A stretch of DNA of 41,627 nucleotides from Defluviicoccus sp. (GTDB taxonomy: Bacteria > Pseudomonadota > Alphaproteobacteria > MPNO01), in NCBI GenBank assembly GCA_022826125.1, contig JAJDVM010000085.1, forward strand, positions 1-41,627. The letters are read 5' to 3'. The notes below the pieces were generated by a model. That model saw only the letters and a program-made list of their open reading frames with translations. It searched no databases and was not told where the DNA came from. Below are positions 7,876 through 17,640 of this stretch, piece after piece. The first letter of the stretch is position 1; each line of letters opens with the position of its first letter. The position numbers and the translations under genes were made by a program.

Positions 7876-8741
7876 CCCACGGCCTCCTGGATATCGAACA
7901 CGGGCCCTTCCCGGCACACCCGCTTGAGAACCCGCTTGCCGTCCACCTCGAAGGTGCGCACGCAGATGTAGCAGGCGCCGAGCGCGCAGCACATCAGCTG
8001 CTCCATCGCCACCTGGCCGGGGATGCCGTGCGCCGCGCCGAGCCGCTTCATCAGCATCAGCAGACGGTTCGAGCCGCAGGTGAAGAACGCGTCCGCCCTG
8101 CCGTCGGCGATCAGGCTTTCGAGGATCGCCTCGACGTTCTCGACCGCGCTGGAGCCGTCGCTGTCGACGACCTCGATGACCTCCGCGCCGAGTTCGGCGA
8201 AGAACTCGCGCGACATCAGGAGCTCGGGCGTCCGCGCGCTCAGGATCGCGGTAATCCTGACGTCGTGCTCCGCGGCAAGCTGGGACAAGGGCGCGAGCGT
8301 CGCCAGCCCGACGCCCCTTCCGAGGACGACGATGTTCTTCCAGCCGGGCTCCAGGCTGAAGCCGATGCCGAGCGGACCCGCGATATTGAACTCGCCGCCG
8401 GTCTCGAGCATCGACATGCCGAGCGTGCCGCGCCCTTCGCACTTGTAGAGGAACTCGAGCCGCCCGCCGGGCCGGTCGATGCGATAGATGCTCATCGGCC
8501 GGCGCATCCAGACCTCCGCCCCGTCCGGGGTGGGGCAGAGGAGGTGGAAGAACTGGCCCGCCCTGGCGCGGAGCGCGCGTTCCGGCGCATCAAGCACCAG
8601 CAGCCGGTTGGACTCGTTCACCATGTCGTTCGAGACCACGCGGCAGACGAACTCGCCGGCCACCCGGTCCGGGTAGAGGTCCGGCTCGCCCAGGCGCACC
8701 GGGGCGGCGGTGTACTTGTCGGATGCGGTGAGGTCCTGCAT
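7869..8741 (-). CDS. pyrK: Dihydroorotate dehydrogenase electron-transfer subunit (PyrK-like)
   Basis: A 290-residue iron-sulfur flavoprotein of the ferredoxin reductase family that passes electrons from the catalytic subunit to NAD+. The FAD-binding motif RRPMSIYRID is near residue 85 and the NAD-binding segment NIVVLGRGVGLATLAPL near 140. The C terminus carries the [2Fe-2S] cysteines C252, C257, C260 and C276 in the C-x4-C-x2-C-x15-C pattern typical of PyrK. It is transcribed first and overlaps pyrD by seven bases. The N terminus is about 25 residues longer than in compact PyrK proteins. No strong Shine-Dalgarno precedes the ATG. Confidence 0.88.
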   Translation of the reverse strand: MQDLTASDKYTAAPVRLGEPDLYPDRVAGEFVCRVVSNDMVNESNRLLVLDAPERALRARAGQFFHLLCPTPDGAEVWMRRPMSIYRIDRPGGRLEFLYKCEGRGTLGMSMLETGGEFNIAGPLGIGFSLEPGWKNIVVLGRGVGLATLAPLSQLAAEHDVRITAILSARTPELLMSREFFAELGAEVIEVVDSDGSSAVENVEAILESLIADGRADAFFTCGSNRLLMLMKRLGAAHGIPGQVAMEQLMCCALGACYICVRTFEVDGKRVLKRVCREGPVFDIQEAVGW

Positions 8742-8847
8742 CGTCCGGTTTTCGCGTTCGAGAGGCGGGCAGCCTAACTCAGGTTTGTTTCAAAATAAAG
8801 AATAATCCCAAAAGTGGCACAATGGGCGCTGGAACGGGCGCCGGCGC
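8742..8847 (-). promoter_or_regulatory. AT-rich leader/promoter region of the pyrK-pyrD operon
   Basis: This 106-base gap contains the only clearly AT-rich run in the neighbourhood (about 8780-8815), directly upstream of pyrK on the minus strand. It is the expected place for the promoter. No -35/-10 pair with good spacing stands out and no pyrimidine attenuator hairpin is seen. Confidence 0.4.
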
Positions 8848-10167
8848 TCAGCGCTTCTCGCCGAACAGCAGCGTCATGTTGATCCGGTGGTTCGGGTAGC
8901 CGGGCCGGAAGCGCACGCGTCCCGATTCGTGGAACAGGTCGGAGCGGAACAGGACCGCCCGGTTTCGCCGATAGGGAACGGTGACGGACCCCGCCTCGCT
9001 CCTGTCGAGGAAAGCGCGAATCCTCGCCTTGTCCTGGTCATAGTCCCCGATCGTCCAGCTTTCCGGCGGCGGGGCGCGGTGGACCGTGAGACCGCCCGCG
9101 TCCGGTTCCAGGTTCGCCTCGTCCGGGGTAAGCCAGAAATTGAGGCTGACGGCGCCCGAATCGGCGTGGATACCGATCCCCTGGTCGCCGGTCAGGCACT
9201 TGAAAGCCCAGGCCTGCGCCAGCGGGTGCGGCCCGAGGATGTCCGGCAGCGCCGCGCGGAGCTCGTCGACGATCTGAAGCAGGACGGGCGAGACGAGCCC
9301 GTCCTCAAGATAGGCCGCGAGAAACCCCGGGATGTGCTCGCAGTCGTGCCAGATCGTGCTTTCGAGCAGATGCCGGAACAAGGCGTCGAGCGCCGCCGGG
9401 CTCAGCAGGTCGTCGATGACGGCGATGCCGGGCACGGTCGCGCGGTAGCGGGCCTGCGCGTCCGACCCGTCGAAAGAGGGGTGAAGGGCACCCGGCGCGA
9501 TCTCGCGCGCCTCGGCTGTATGGATCGCGCGGTTGTAGCTCGCTTCCAGTGCGGCGCGGATGCCGTCCGGCAGCGGCGCGGGATCGGTTCCATCCGGCAT
9601 TTCCGCGCCCGCCCGGCGGTAGAGCGCGGCGAGGGCGGAGAACCGCTCGACGTCCCGCCCGGCCTCCGCGAGATGACGGAACTGGCCCGCGTCGTGGGCG
9701 AGTTTCGCGCGCGACGACCGGGCGAAGGAGGGGTGGTTCGCGCCCATCGCAACGGGGTTGCGCCGGTGCGCCCGGGTCTTGCCGAAAGACTCCATCGCGC
9801 CGGCCCGGTCTCCCGCCGCGAGCAGCATCAGCGCTTCGCGCAGGCGGATCTCGTACAGCCCCGGGTCGAGCTTCAGCGCCTCGCCGTAGGCGGCCGCGGC
9901 GTCCGCGTAGTGCCCGAGCGACTGCAGTGCGCCGCCCCGGTTGGCGTGGGCGTGGAGATAGTCTGGCCGGAGCGCCAGCGCGCGGTCGAAGGCATCGAGC
10001 GCCGCGGCGGGATCGCCGGTTTCCGCCAGCGCCACGCCCATATTGTGCCAGATGCCGGCGTTATCCGGATCGTCCGCCAGCGATGACCGGTAGGCCGCGA
10101 CCGCGTCGGCCGGGCGCCCGTCGCGGTGCAGTGCCGCCGCGCGGGCGAGATCGGAACCCTCAGCCAC
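8848..10167 (-). CDS. TPR protein fused to a 2-oxoglutarate/Fe(II) oxygenase-like domain
   Basis: A 439-residue two-part protein. Residues about 5-130 form three TPR units (for example GIWHNMGVALAETGDPAAAL and the next two repeats). The C-terminal part (about 240-439) resembles a prolyl-4-hydroxylase-like double-stranded beta helix, with iron ligands HAD (H334, D336) and LFHESG (H413), and the 2-oxoglutarate arginine near R428 (NHRINMTLLFG). TPR-oxygenase fusions usually hydroxylate proteins or peptides; the target here is unknown. I prefer the GTG start at 10167, which overlaps the ABC gene by eight bases and has GAGGCGAT upstream. An ATG at 10221 would add 18 basic residues buried in the ABC gene. 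Confidence 0.8.
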   Translation of the reverse strand: MAEGSDLARAAALHRDGRPADAVAAYRSSLADDPDNAGIWHNMGVALAETGDPAAALDAFDRALALRPDYLHAHANRGGALQSLGHYADAAAAYGEALKLDPGLYEIRLREALMLLAAGDRAGAMESFGKTRAHRRNPVAMGANHPSFARSSRAKLAHDAGQFRHLAEAGRDVERFSALAALYRRAGAEMPDGTDPAPLPDGIRAALEASYNRAIHTAEAREIAPGALHPSFDGSDAQARYRATVPGIAVIDDLLSPAALDALFRHLLESTIWHDCEHIPGFLAAYLEDGLVSPVLLQIVDELRAALPDILGPHPLAQAWAFKCLTGDQGIGIHADSGAVSLNFWLTPDEANLEPDAGGLTVHRAPPPESWTIGDYDQDKARIRAFLDRSEAGSVTVPYRRNRAVLFRSDLFHESGRVRFRPGYPNHRINMTLLFGEKR

Positions 10168-10933
10168 CCATCGCCTCGGCGAGCCGCGCCGAAACTTCGC
10201 GGCAGTAACGGTTGTAGGCATCCGTGGTCCTGAAACCGGTATCGCCGCGGGGGTAGGGGGCGTCGACCGCGATGTCGGCCGCGATGCGGCCCGGGCGCGG
10301 TGTCATCACCAGGATGCGGTTCGAGAGATAGACCGATTCGAACACGCTGTGGGTGACGAAGACGACCGTCCAGCCCTCGCTCTTCCACAGGGCGAGCAGG
10401 TCGTCGTTGAGCCTGAAGCGGGTGATCTCGTCGAGCGCGGCGAAAGGCTCGTCCATCAGGAGGAGGCGCGGCTTCGTCACCAGGGCGCGCGCGATCGAGG
10501 CGCGCATCCGCATCCCGCCGGAGAGCTCGCGCGGATAGGCGTCCGCGAACCCGGCGAGTCCCACGAGGTCGAGGGCGCGCTCGATGTCCTTCCCTGCCTC
10601 GGACTTGGGCCGGCCGGCGAGGCGCAACGGCAGGAAGACATTGTCCGACACCGAGGCCCAGGGCATCAGCGTCGGCTCCTGGAAGACGAAGCCGATGTCG
10701 CGCCGGGCGGTTTCGGTGGCGAGGCGGACGGCGCCGGCGGTCGCGTCGCCGAGGCCGGCGATCAGCCTGAGCGCGGTGGATTTCCCGCAGCCCGACGGAC
10801 CCAGGATGCTGGTGAACGAGCCCGCCCCGATCGCGAGCGTCAGGCCCTCCAGCGCGACGGTGCCGTTGGCGAACGTCTTGGCGACGCCCTCCATCCGGAC
10901 CAGCGCAGAACCGCCTGGGGCTCCGGCGTCCAT
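10160..10933 (-). CDS. ABC transporter ATP-binding protein, NitT/TauT (SsuB/TauB) type
   Basis: A 257-residue ABC ATPase with all core motifs: Walker A GPSGCGKST (45-53), Q-loop VFQEPTLMPW, signature LSGGMRMR, Walker B LLLMDEP with FAALDE, and switch histidine in FVTHSVFES. The short Q-loop sequence and the C-terminal PRPGRI match the nitrate/sulfonate/taurine importer class. It lies 28 bases after alaS and overlaps the TPR-oxygenase gene. No permease or binding protein gene is beside it, so it must work with parts encoded elsewhere or be a residue of a split operon. Start ATG at 10933; an in-frame extension to 11092 would run into alaS and is rejected. Confidence 0.88.
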   Translation of the reverse strand: MDAGAPGGSALVRMEGVAKTFANGTVALEGLTLAIGAGSFTSILGPSGCGKSTALRLIAGLGDATAGAVRLATETARRDIGFVFQEPTLMPWASVSDNVFLPLRLAGRPKSEAGKDIERALDLVGLAGFADAYPRELSGGMRMRASIARALVTKPRLLLMDEPFAALDEITRFRLNDDLLALWKSEGWTVVFVTHSVFESVYLSNRILVMTPRPGRIAADIAVDAPYPRGDTGFRTTDAYNRYCREVSARLAEAMGG

Positions 10934-10961
10934 CGCACTCCCGTCCGGGTTTCGCCGGGGT

Positions 10962-13613
10962 TCAGCCGGCGCGTGCCGAAAGCGCTTGCTCGATGCTCTC
11001 CAGCGCCTTCCCGGCCGCCGTCGCGTCGGGACCGCCGGCCTGGGCCATGTCGGGCCTGCCGCCGCCGCCCTTGCCGCCGAGCGCGGCGGCACCTTCCCGC
11101 ACCAGCGCCACCGCGTCGAACCGGTCGGTGAGGTCGTCGGTCACGCCGACGACGAGTGACGCCTTGCCGTCGCCCACCGCGACCAGGGCGACCACGCCTG
11201 ACCCGATCTGCTTCTTGAGGTCGTCCGCCATGCCGCGCAGCTCCTTCGCCGGGACCCCGTCGACGCGGCGTCCGGCGAAGGCGATGCCGTCGATTTTCTT
11301 GGCCGGCTCGGGCTCGCTTCCCTGGCCGCCGGTCGCGAGCCTGCGCCTCGTGTCCGACAGCTCGCGCTCCAGCCGGCGGCGCTCTTCCAGCAGCGCCTCG
11401 ATCCGTTCCGGAAGCTCGGCGGGGCTCGTCCTGAGCGCGGTCGCGGCGCGCGTCAGCAGGTCCTCCTGCGCGGCGAGGTGCGCAATGGCGGCATCGCCGG
11501 CCACCGCCTCGATCCGGCGCACCCCCGCCGCGATCGCGCTTTCGCCGACGATCTTGAAGGCGCCGATATCGCCGGTGCGCGCGACATGGGTGCCGCCGCA
11601 GAGTTCCACCGACCAGGGATCGCCGCCGTCCTCGCCCATCGTCACGACCCGGACCTCGTCGCCGTATTTCTCGCCGAACAGCGCCATCGCGCCCGCGCCG
11701 ATCGCCTCGTCAGGCGTCATCAGCCGCGTGGCGACCTCGGTGTTGACGCGGATCTGCCGGTTGACCGCGCTTTCGATCCCGGCGAGCGCGTCGCGCGCGA
11801 TCAGCGCGTGGTGGCTGATGTCGAAACGCAGGCGGTCCGGCGCGACCAGCGAGCCCTTCTGGGTGACGTGCGCGCCGAGCTGGCGCCTGAGCGCGGAGTG
11901 CAGGAGGTGGGTCGCCGAGTGGTGCGCCCGGAGCGCCGTCCGCCGCGTCGCGTCGACGCGCATTTCCAGCACGTCGCCGACCGCGACCGCGCCGCTCCTG
12001 ACCGTGCCGATATGGACGATCAGGTCTTCGGCGTAGTACCGAGTGTCCTCGACCTCCACCGCCGTTCCGTCCTCGCCTTCCAGCACCCCGCGGTCGCCGA
12101 TCTGGCCGCCCGCCTCAGCGTAGAAGGGGGTCTGGTTGACGATGACCGAGACCTCGCTTCCCGCCTCGACGCGCTCGACGGGCTTGCCGTCCGCGACCAG
12201 CCCGGCCACGGCGGCGTCGGCGGCAAGCGTGGTGTAGCCGAGGAATTCGGTCGCGCCCACGCGTTCGCGCAGGTCGAACCAGATCTCGTCTTCGGCGGTC
12301 TGGCCGGAGCCCGCCCAGCTCTTTCTCGCCTCCGCGCGCTGGCGTTCCATCGCCGCCTCGAACCCCGCGGAATCGACGCCGCGGCCTTCGCCCCGCAGCA
12401 CGTCCTCCGTGAGGTCGAGCGGGAAGCCGTAGGTGTCGTAGAGGCGGAACGCGACCTCGCCCGGCAGCTTTTCGCTTTCGCCGAGCCGGGCGGTCTCGTC
12501 GGCGAGCAGCCGGAGGCCGCGTTCGAGCATCTCCTTGAACCGGGTTTCCTCGTGGCGCAGCGTCTCGGTGATCAGCGCCTCGGCGCGCGCGATCTCGGGG
12601 AACGCGGCGCCCATGCCGGCGACCAGCGTCGCCACGAGCTTCCACAGCAGGGGCTCCTCGGCGCCCATGATGTGGGCGTGGCGCATCGCGCGCCGCATGA
12701 TGCGCCGCAGCACGTAGCCCCTTCCCTCGTTCGACGGCAGCACCCCGTCGGCGATCAGGAAGCTCGACGCGCGCAGGTGATCGGCGATCACCCGGTGCGC
12801 CACCGCGTGCTCGCCGTCCGCGTCCGTGCCGGACCGGTCGGCGGACGCCTCGATCAGCGTCCTGAGCGCATCGATCGCGTAGTTGTCGTTGGTGCCCTGC
12901 ATGAGGGCCGTGATGCGTTCGAGCCCCATCCCGGTGTCGACGCTCGGCTTGGGCAGCAGAACGCGCTCGCCCGGCCGCGGCTGGTCGAACTGCATGAAGA
13001 CCAGATTCCAGATCTCGACGAAGCGGTCGCCGTCCTCGTCCGGGCTGCCCGGCGGGCCGCCCGGAATATGCTCGCCATGGTCGTAGAAAATCTCCGAGCA
13101 CGGCCCGCACGGCCCGGTCTCGCCCATCGACCAGAAATTGTCGCTGGTGGCGATCCTGAGGATGCGGTCCTCGCCGAGCCCGGCGATCCTGCGCCACAAA
13201 TCGAACGCCTCGTCGTCGTCGGCATAGACGGTGACGAGCAGCCTCTCCTCCGGCACCTCGAAATCGCGCGTAATCAGCGACCAGGCGAGCTCGATCGCGG
13301 TCTCCTTGAAGTAGTCGCCGAAGGAGAAATTTCCCAGCATCTCGAAGAACGTGTGGTGGCGCGCGGTGTAGCCCACGTTCTCCAGGTCGTTGTGCTTGCC
13401 GCCGGCGCGGACGCATTTCTGCGAGGTGACCGCGCGCGAATAGTCCCGCGTCTCGATGCCGGTGAAGACGTTCTTGAACTGCACCATGCCGGCATTGGTG
13501 AACAGCAGCGTCGGGTCGTTCTCCGGAACCAGCGGCGAAGAGGACACGATCTCGTGTCCGTTGGCGGCGAAATAGTCGAGAAACGCCGTCCGCAAGTCGT
13601 TTGTGCCGAGCAT
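10962..13613 (-). CDS. alaS: Alanyl-tRNA synthetase
   Basis: Charges tRNA-Ala in the cytoplasm. The 883-residue protein has the complete domain series: class II catalytic core (starts [20 protein letters not shown], motif 2 near [17 protein letters not shown]), a helical tRNA-binding region, the editing domain with zinc ligands HHSATH (H565, H569) and CGGTH (C672), and a C-terminal DHHA1-type domain ending in a glycine-rich [16 protein letters not shown] stretch. The length is normal for bacterial AlaS. It is read first in a minus-strand chain with the ABC ATPase and TPR-oxygenase genes. The very long plus-strand open frame opposite it is a codon-bias shadow. Confidence 0.97.
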   Translation of the reverse strand: MLGTNDLRTAFLDYFAANGHEIVSSSPLVPENDPTLLFTNAGMVQFKNVFTGIETRDYSRAVTSQKCVRAGGKHNDLENVGYTARHHTFFEMLGNFSFGDYFKETAIELAWSLITRDFEVPEERLLVTVYADDDEAFDLWRRIAGLGEDRILRIATSDNFWSMGETGPCGPCSEIFYDHGEHIPGGPPGSPDEDGDRFVEIWNLVFMQFDQPRPGERVLLPKPSVDTGMGLERITALMQGTNDNYAIDALRTLIEASADRSGTDADGEHAVAHRVIADHLRASSFLIADGVLPSNEGRGYVLRRIMRRAMRHAHIMGAEEPLLWKLVATLVAGMGAAFPEIARAEALITETLRHEETRFKEMLERGLRLLADETARLGESEKLPGEVAFRLYDTYGFPLDLTEDVLRGEGRGVDSAGFEAAMERQRAEARKSWAGSGQTAEDEIWFDLRERVGATEFLGYTTLAADAAVAGLVADGKPVERVEAGSEVSVIVNQTPFYAEAGGQIGDRGVLEGEDGTAVEVEDTRYYAEDLIVHIGTVRSGAVAVGDVLEMRVDATRRTALRAHHSATHLLHSALRRQLGAHVTQKGSLVAPDRLRFDISHHALIARDALAGIESAVNRQIRVNTEVATRLMTPDEAIGAGAMALFGEKYGDEVRVVTMGEDGGDPWSVELCGGTHVARTGDIGAFKIVGESAIAAGVRRIEAVAGDAAIAHLAAQEDLLTRAATALRTSPAELPERIEALLEERRRLERELSDTRRRLATGGQGSEPEPAKKIDGIAFAGRRVDGVPAKELRGMADDLKKQIGSGVVALVAVGDGKASLVVGVTDDLTDRFDAVALVREGAAALGGKGGGGRPDMAQAGGPDATAAGKALESIEQALSARAG

Positions 13614-13660
13614 GATCCCCGCCGCCGTCCGCCTTTGCCGCGCCTGCCGTGCCCGGATTG

Positions 13661-13687
13661 AGTATAGCGCGGGCTTGCGTCTGTCCA
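13661..13687 (-). promoter_or_regulatory. Candidate alaS promoter
   Basis: On the minus strand TGGACA (13682-13687) and TATACT (13661-13666) are separated by 15 bases and lie about 48 bases upstream of the alaS ATG. Both hexamers are near sigma-70 consensus, but the spacer is short. Confidence 0.4.
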
Positions 13688-13713
13688 GCGCGGCGGGGCG
13701 GTTCTCGGCCGGT

Positions 13714-13814
13714 CCTTCGATACGGCGCTGGCGCGCCTACTCAGGATGAGGGCGGGTGTCGGCCGCCCGGAACCCGGCCCTCACCCCGAGTAGCGACGAA
13801 GCCGCGTATCGAAG
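13714..13814. repeat. Interspersed palindromic element, copy 1
   Basis: An imperfect inverted repeat of about 100 bases between recA (3' end) and alaS (5' end). The left arm begins CCTTCGATACGGCG and reaches CTACTCAGGATGAGG. The right arm runs from CCTCACCCCGAGTAGC to GCGTATCGAAGG. The same arms recur at 16186 and 17528. Such CCTCA...GTATCGAAGG palindromes are a familiar class of dispersed elements in alphaproteobacterial genomes. Transcripts would fold into a long hairpin that may end or stabilise recA mRNA. Confidence 0.85.
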
Positions 13815-13842
13815 GGTGGCCCGTCGGGCCGGATACCCGCCG

Positions 13843-14928
<1,086 letters not shown>

Positions 14929-14980
14929 CGAACCCTCCGCTTCTTATTCCATAGCCGCTCTTGCCGTGCAACGAAGGCTG

Positions 14981-15008
14981 AATGTACATGTTTTGTTCCC
15001 TAATGCAA
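14981..15008 (-). promoter_or_regulatory. Candidate recA promoter
   Basis: On the minus strand TTGCAT (15003-15008) and TACATT (14981-14986) are 16 bases apart, about 53 bases upstream of the recA ATG, in an AT-rich gap. The first LexA-like box covers the -10 and spacer, as expected for a repressed SOS promoter. Confidence 0.5.
14984..14998 (+). promoter_or_regulatory. LexA-like SOS box 1 upstream of recA
   Basis: GTACATGTTTTGTTC fits the alphaproteobacterial LexA operator GTTC-N7-GTTC with one mismatch (GTAC for GTTC). It overlaps the candidate -10 element. Confidence 0.6.
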
Positions 15009-15015
15009 GCGAAAA

Positions 15016-15030
15016 GAACAAAACCCGTAC
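15016..15030 (-). promoter_or_regulatory. LexA-like SOS box 2, inverted
   Basis: Read on the minus strand this is GTACGGGTTTTGTTC, the same GTAC-N7-GTTC pattern with the same TTTTGTTC half as box 1. The two boxes face each other with 17 bases between them, bracketing the candidate -35 element. Confidence 0.55.
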
Positions 15031-15060
15031 AAAAAAATTTTTGTCAGTGGAAACAGGGCC

Positions 15061-15477
15061 TTAGTCGCGCCGCAGGTAGAACGTCGCCATTCCCGCCGCG
15101 ACCGCCCGTCCCCCGGGCTCGGAGACGTCGACGCGGACGGTGCCGAGACTGCGCCCGGCGCGGACGATCTCGGCGCGGGCCAGCAGATCGGCTCCGGTCG
15201 AGGCGCGCAGATAGTCGACCCGGAGGTCGACCGTGGGCGTCGGGCCGCGCGTCCTGATGACGATCGCGGCGTGGGCGGCGATGTCGACCGCGCCCGCCAC
15301 GATGGCGCCGTGGAAGCCGGGCTCGCCCGGGATGCGGGCGAATTCGGGCCGCGCCGGTATCCGCACCGTGAGCGCGTCCGCTTCGGCCTCGACCGATTCG
15401 AGCACCGGTCCGAGCCAGCGGTGGAAGGGCGGCTTGGCGAGCTCGGCTTCGAGACAGGCTCTGAGGTCGTCGGCCAT
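15061..15477 (-). CDS. PaaI-type hotdog thioesterase
   Basis: A 138-residue hotdog-fold protein of the PaaI/YbgC-like thioesterase class. The central FHGAIVAGAVDIAAHAAI (about residues 54-72) is the active-site helix of the family, followed by VDLRVDYLRAS and a C-terminal strand pair. Members hydrolyse acyl-CoA or phenylacetyl-CoA thioesters in the cytoplasm. The usual catalytic acidic residue on the hotdog helix is here aspartate in AGAVDIA. GGGGAG lies about nine bases before the ATG. It is divergent from the GST gene and its 3' end abuts the recA promoter region. Confidence 0.82.
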   Translation of the reverse strand: MADDLRACLEAELAKPPFHRWLGPVLESVEAEADALTVRIPARPEFARIPGEPGFHGAIVAGAVDIAAHAAIVIRTRGPTPTVDLRVDYLRASTGADLLARAEIVRAGRSLGTVRVDVSEPGGRAVAAGMATFYLRRD

Positions 15478-15572
15478 AGCGGCGTCTCCCCGAAATCTGC
15501 GCTGCGGCCGGGACGATAGGCGATGCCGGGGCCGTCCGGTAGACTGCGCCCGGCCAACCGGGGGAGGACGCG

Positions 15573-16178
15573 GTGATCGATCTCTATTTCTGGACCACCG
15601 ACAACGGCTACAAGGCGCGGCAGGCGGTCGAGGAGACCGGGCTCGACTACAGGGTCGTGCCGGTCAACATCCGTCAAAAGGAGCAGTTCGACCCGGAATT
15701 CCTGAAGATCAGCCCGGGCCACAAGATCCCGGCGATCGTCGATCCGGACGGCCCCGGCGGGCGCAGGGTCACGCTCTGCGAATCGGGCGCGATCCTCAAA
15801 TACCTCGCGCGGAAGGCGGGCGGCGCGCTCTACCCCGACGATCCGGCGGTCGACCAGTGGTTCTTCTTCGGCACCTCGACCTTCACGCCGCTCGCCCAGC
15901 AGTTCGGCCTGTTCTTCCAACGCTTCGGCTCGGACGTGCCGCCCGCGAAGGCGCATTACGACGCCGTGCTGCGCGATCTGCTCGGCGTCTTCGACCGGCA
16001 CCTCGCGGACAACGAGTACTTCGCCGGCGGCTACTCGATCGCCGACATCTCGTCCTATCCCGACGTCCACATCCACGGCGCGAACGGCATCGGGCTCGAC
16101 GCCTGGCCCAACGTCAAACGCTGGCACGACGCGATCGAGGCGCGGCCCGCGGTGCAACGCGCCTGGGGGGACTACTAG
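15573..16178 (+). CDS. Glutathione S-transferase (YfcG/YghU-like)
   Basis: A 201-residue GST with an N-terminal thioredoxin-like domain and a helical C-terminal domain. The N-terminal IDLYFWTTDNGYKAR matches the Nu-class (YfcG/YghU) start, in which threonine and asparagine rather than a tyrosine contact glutathione. The cis-proline motif KIPAIVD is at about residue 52 and the ES pair of CESGAI at about 70. The domain-2 N-capping segment is GGYSIADISSYP. It starts at GTG (15573), with GGGGGAGG six bases upstream. Likely a disulfide reductase or glutathionyl-transfer enzyme; the substrate is unknown. Confidence 0.88.
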   Translation: MIDLYFWTTDNGYKARQAVEETGLDYRVVPVNIRQKEQFDPEFLKISPGHKIPAIVDPDGPGGRRVTLCESGAILKYLARKAGGALYPDDPAVDQWFFFGTSTFTPLAQQFGLFFQRFGSDVPPAKAHYDAVLRDLLGVFDRHLADNEYFAGGYSIADISSYPDVHIHGANGIGLDAWPNVKRWHDAIEARPAVQRAWGDY

Positions 16179-16185
16179 GGGGCGT

Positions 16186-16277
16186 CCCTCGATACGGCGC
16201 CGGCGCGCCTACTCGGGATGAGGATCTTGTTTAACTTTTCCTCACCCTGAGTAGCCGCGAAGCGGCGTATCGAAGGG
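16186..16277. repeat. Interspersed palindromic element, copy 2
   Basis: A second copy, placed between the convergent 3' ends of the GST and dehydrogenase genes. Arms CCCTCGATACGGCGCCGG...CTACTCGGGATGAGG and CCTCACCCTGAGTAGCC...GGCGTATCGAAGGG are separated by only about 17 bases, so the stem is nearly continuous. The position suits a bidirectional transcription end. Confidence 0.87.
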
Positions 16278-16282
16278 CCGCC

Positions 16283-17401
16283 TCACCAGGTCCGGCCGGC
16301 GGGGTTGGCGATGCGTTCCCTGGCGATCCGGTCGGCGACGGCGGCGGGCGAGGAGCCTTCGCGGTCGGCGCGCTCGAATATCTCGGCGAGCGTCCAGCCG
16401 ATCGCGGCGGTCCGCTCGCCGGCGCGTCCGGGCGAGAACCCGTCCGGGTGGAGCTGGAGGGTGAGCGCGATCATCCCGCCCGCGTTGATGACGTAATCGG
16501 GGGCGTAGAGCACGTTGCGCGCGCGGAGCGCCTCGCCGTGGCGTGCCTCGCGCAGCTGGTTGTTGGCCGATCCCGCGACCACGGCGCAGCGCAGGCGCCC
16601 GACCGTGTCGTCGTCGATCGCCGCGCCGAGCGCGCAGGGCGCGAAGACGTCCGCCTGCACGCCGTGGATTTCGTCCGGCGCGACCACGTCCGCGTCGAAC
16701 GCCGCGCCGGCGCGCATCGCCGCCTCGGGCGAGATGTCGGCGACGATCAGCTTCGCGCCCCGGAAGGCGAGGCGGTCGCACAGCTTGTAACCGACGCTGC
16801 CCGCGCCCTGCACGGCGACCGTCGCGCCGGCGAGCGAGTCGCGTCCCAGCCGGTGCCTGACCGCCGCCTCGATGCCGACGGAGACGCCGTAGGCGGTCCA
16901 GGGCGAGGGGTCGCCGCCGCGCTCTCCGGTGCCGAGGATGTGGCTTGTCTCCTCGGCCGCCCGGTTCATGTCGTCCACGGTGACGCCGACGTCCTCGCCC
17001 GAGATATAGGTCCCGGCGAGGGTTTCGACCGCCCGGCCGAAGGCGCGGAACAGCGCGCCGGACTTGCCGGTCCGGGGATCGCCCAGGATCACCGCCTTGC
17101 CGCCGCCGAAGGGGACGCCGGCCATGGCGCTCTTGTAGGTCATGCCGCGCGACAGCCTGAGCGCGTCGGTCAGCGCCGCGTCCTCGCTCTCGTAAGGCCA
17201 CATGCGGCAGCCGCCGATGGCGGGGCCGAGCGTCCGGTCGTGGATCGCGACGATCGCGTGCAGGCCGGCGTCCGCGTCCACCGCCCGGACGATCCGCTCG
17301 TGGCCGTCGAAGGCGGCGTTGCCGCGCGCCTCCGCGGTGATGTCGGTTATCTCGACGTTGCCCGGCATTTCCGGGGTCTCCCGAACGGCCAGCGCTTCCA
17401 T
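16283..17401 (-). CDS. Leucine dehydrogenase-family amino acid dehydrogenase
   Basis: NAD-dependent oxidative deamination of a branched-chain or aromatic amino acid is the family reaction. The 372-residue product has the paired catalytic lysines in MTYKSAMAGVPFGGGKAV (K90, K102), the GTYISGEDVGV segment typical of leucine and phenylalanine dehydrogenases, and the NAD fold AVQGAGSVGYKL near residue 200. The start at 17401 follows GAGGAAAGAG. The open frame continues to 17485, but that part is proline/arginine-rich and unlike the family. The residues that separate leucine from phenylalanine or tryptophan preference cannot be assigned by eye. The aminotransferase gene lies upstream in the same orientation, beyond palindromic copy 3. 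Confidence 0.88.
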   Translation of the reverse strand: MEALAVRETPEMPGNVEITDITAEARGNAAFDGHERIVRAVDADAGLHAIVAIHDRTLGPAIGGCRMWPYESEDAALTDALRLSRGMTYKSAMAGVPFGGGKAVILGDPRTGKSGALFRAFGRAVETLAGTYISGEDVGVTVDDMNRAAEETSHILGTGERGGDPSPWTAYGVSVGIEAAVRHRLGRDSLAGATVAVQGAGSVGYKLCDRLAFRGAKLIVADISPEAAMRAGAAFDADVVAPDEIHGVQADVFAPCALGAAIDDDTVGRLRCAVVAGSANNQLREARHGEALRARNVLYAPDYVINAGGMIALTLQLHPDGFSPGRAGERTAAIGWTLAEIFERADREGSSPAAVADRIARERIANPAGRTW

Positions 17402-17527
17402 GACGATCTCTTTCCTCGGTGGGAAGGATTGGGACATGGGTGGCGGTGCTCCGGGCACAAGGCCGCGGCCGCGAAATCGCAGCATCGTGACCCGGAGGGC
17501 CGCGCGGGCGACACATTGTTGCGCGCG

Positions 17528-17629
17528 CCCTTCGATACGCGGCCGCGCCGCTACTCAGGGTGAGAGGCCGGTTGGGGTGCCCGTGAAAAACCCCTCATCC
17601 CGAGAAGGCCCGAAGGGCCGTATCGAGGG
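17528..17629. repeat. Interspersed palindromic element, copy 3
   Basis: The third and most diverged copy: CCCTTCGATACGCGGCC...CTACTCAGGGTGAGAGG on the left, CCCCTCATCCCGAG...GGCCGTATCGAGGG on the right, with about 22 bases between. The right arm contains an extra small palindrome GGCCCGAAGGGCC. It lies between the dehydrogenase start and the aminotransferase stop. Confidence 0.82.
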
Positions 17630-17640
17630 ACGCCGGTTAG

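Noticed and set aside
11478..13661. Very long plus-strand open frame opposite alaS (727 codons)
   Set aside because: It is exactly antisense to a complete alanyl-tRNA synthetase, has arginine/aspartate-rich shadow composition and shows no domain.
15031..15050. A/T run ACAAAAAAATTTTTGT as a rho-independent terminator
   Set aside because: It has no GC-rich stem; it is better seen as AT-rich upstream DNA of recA.
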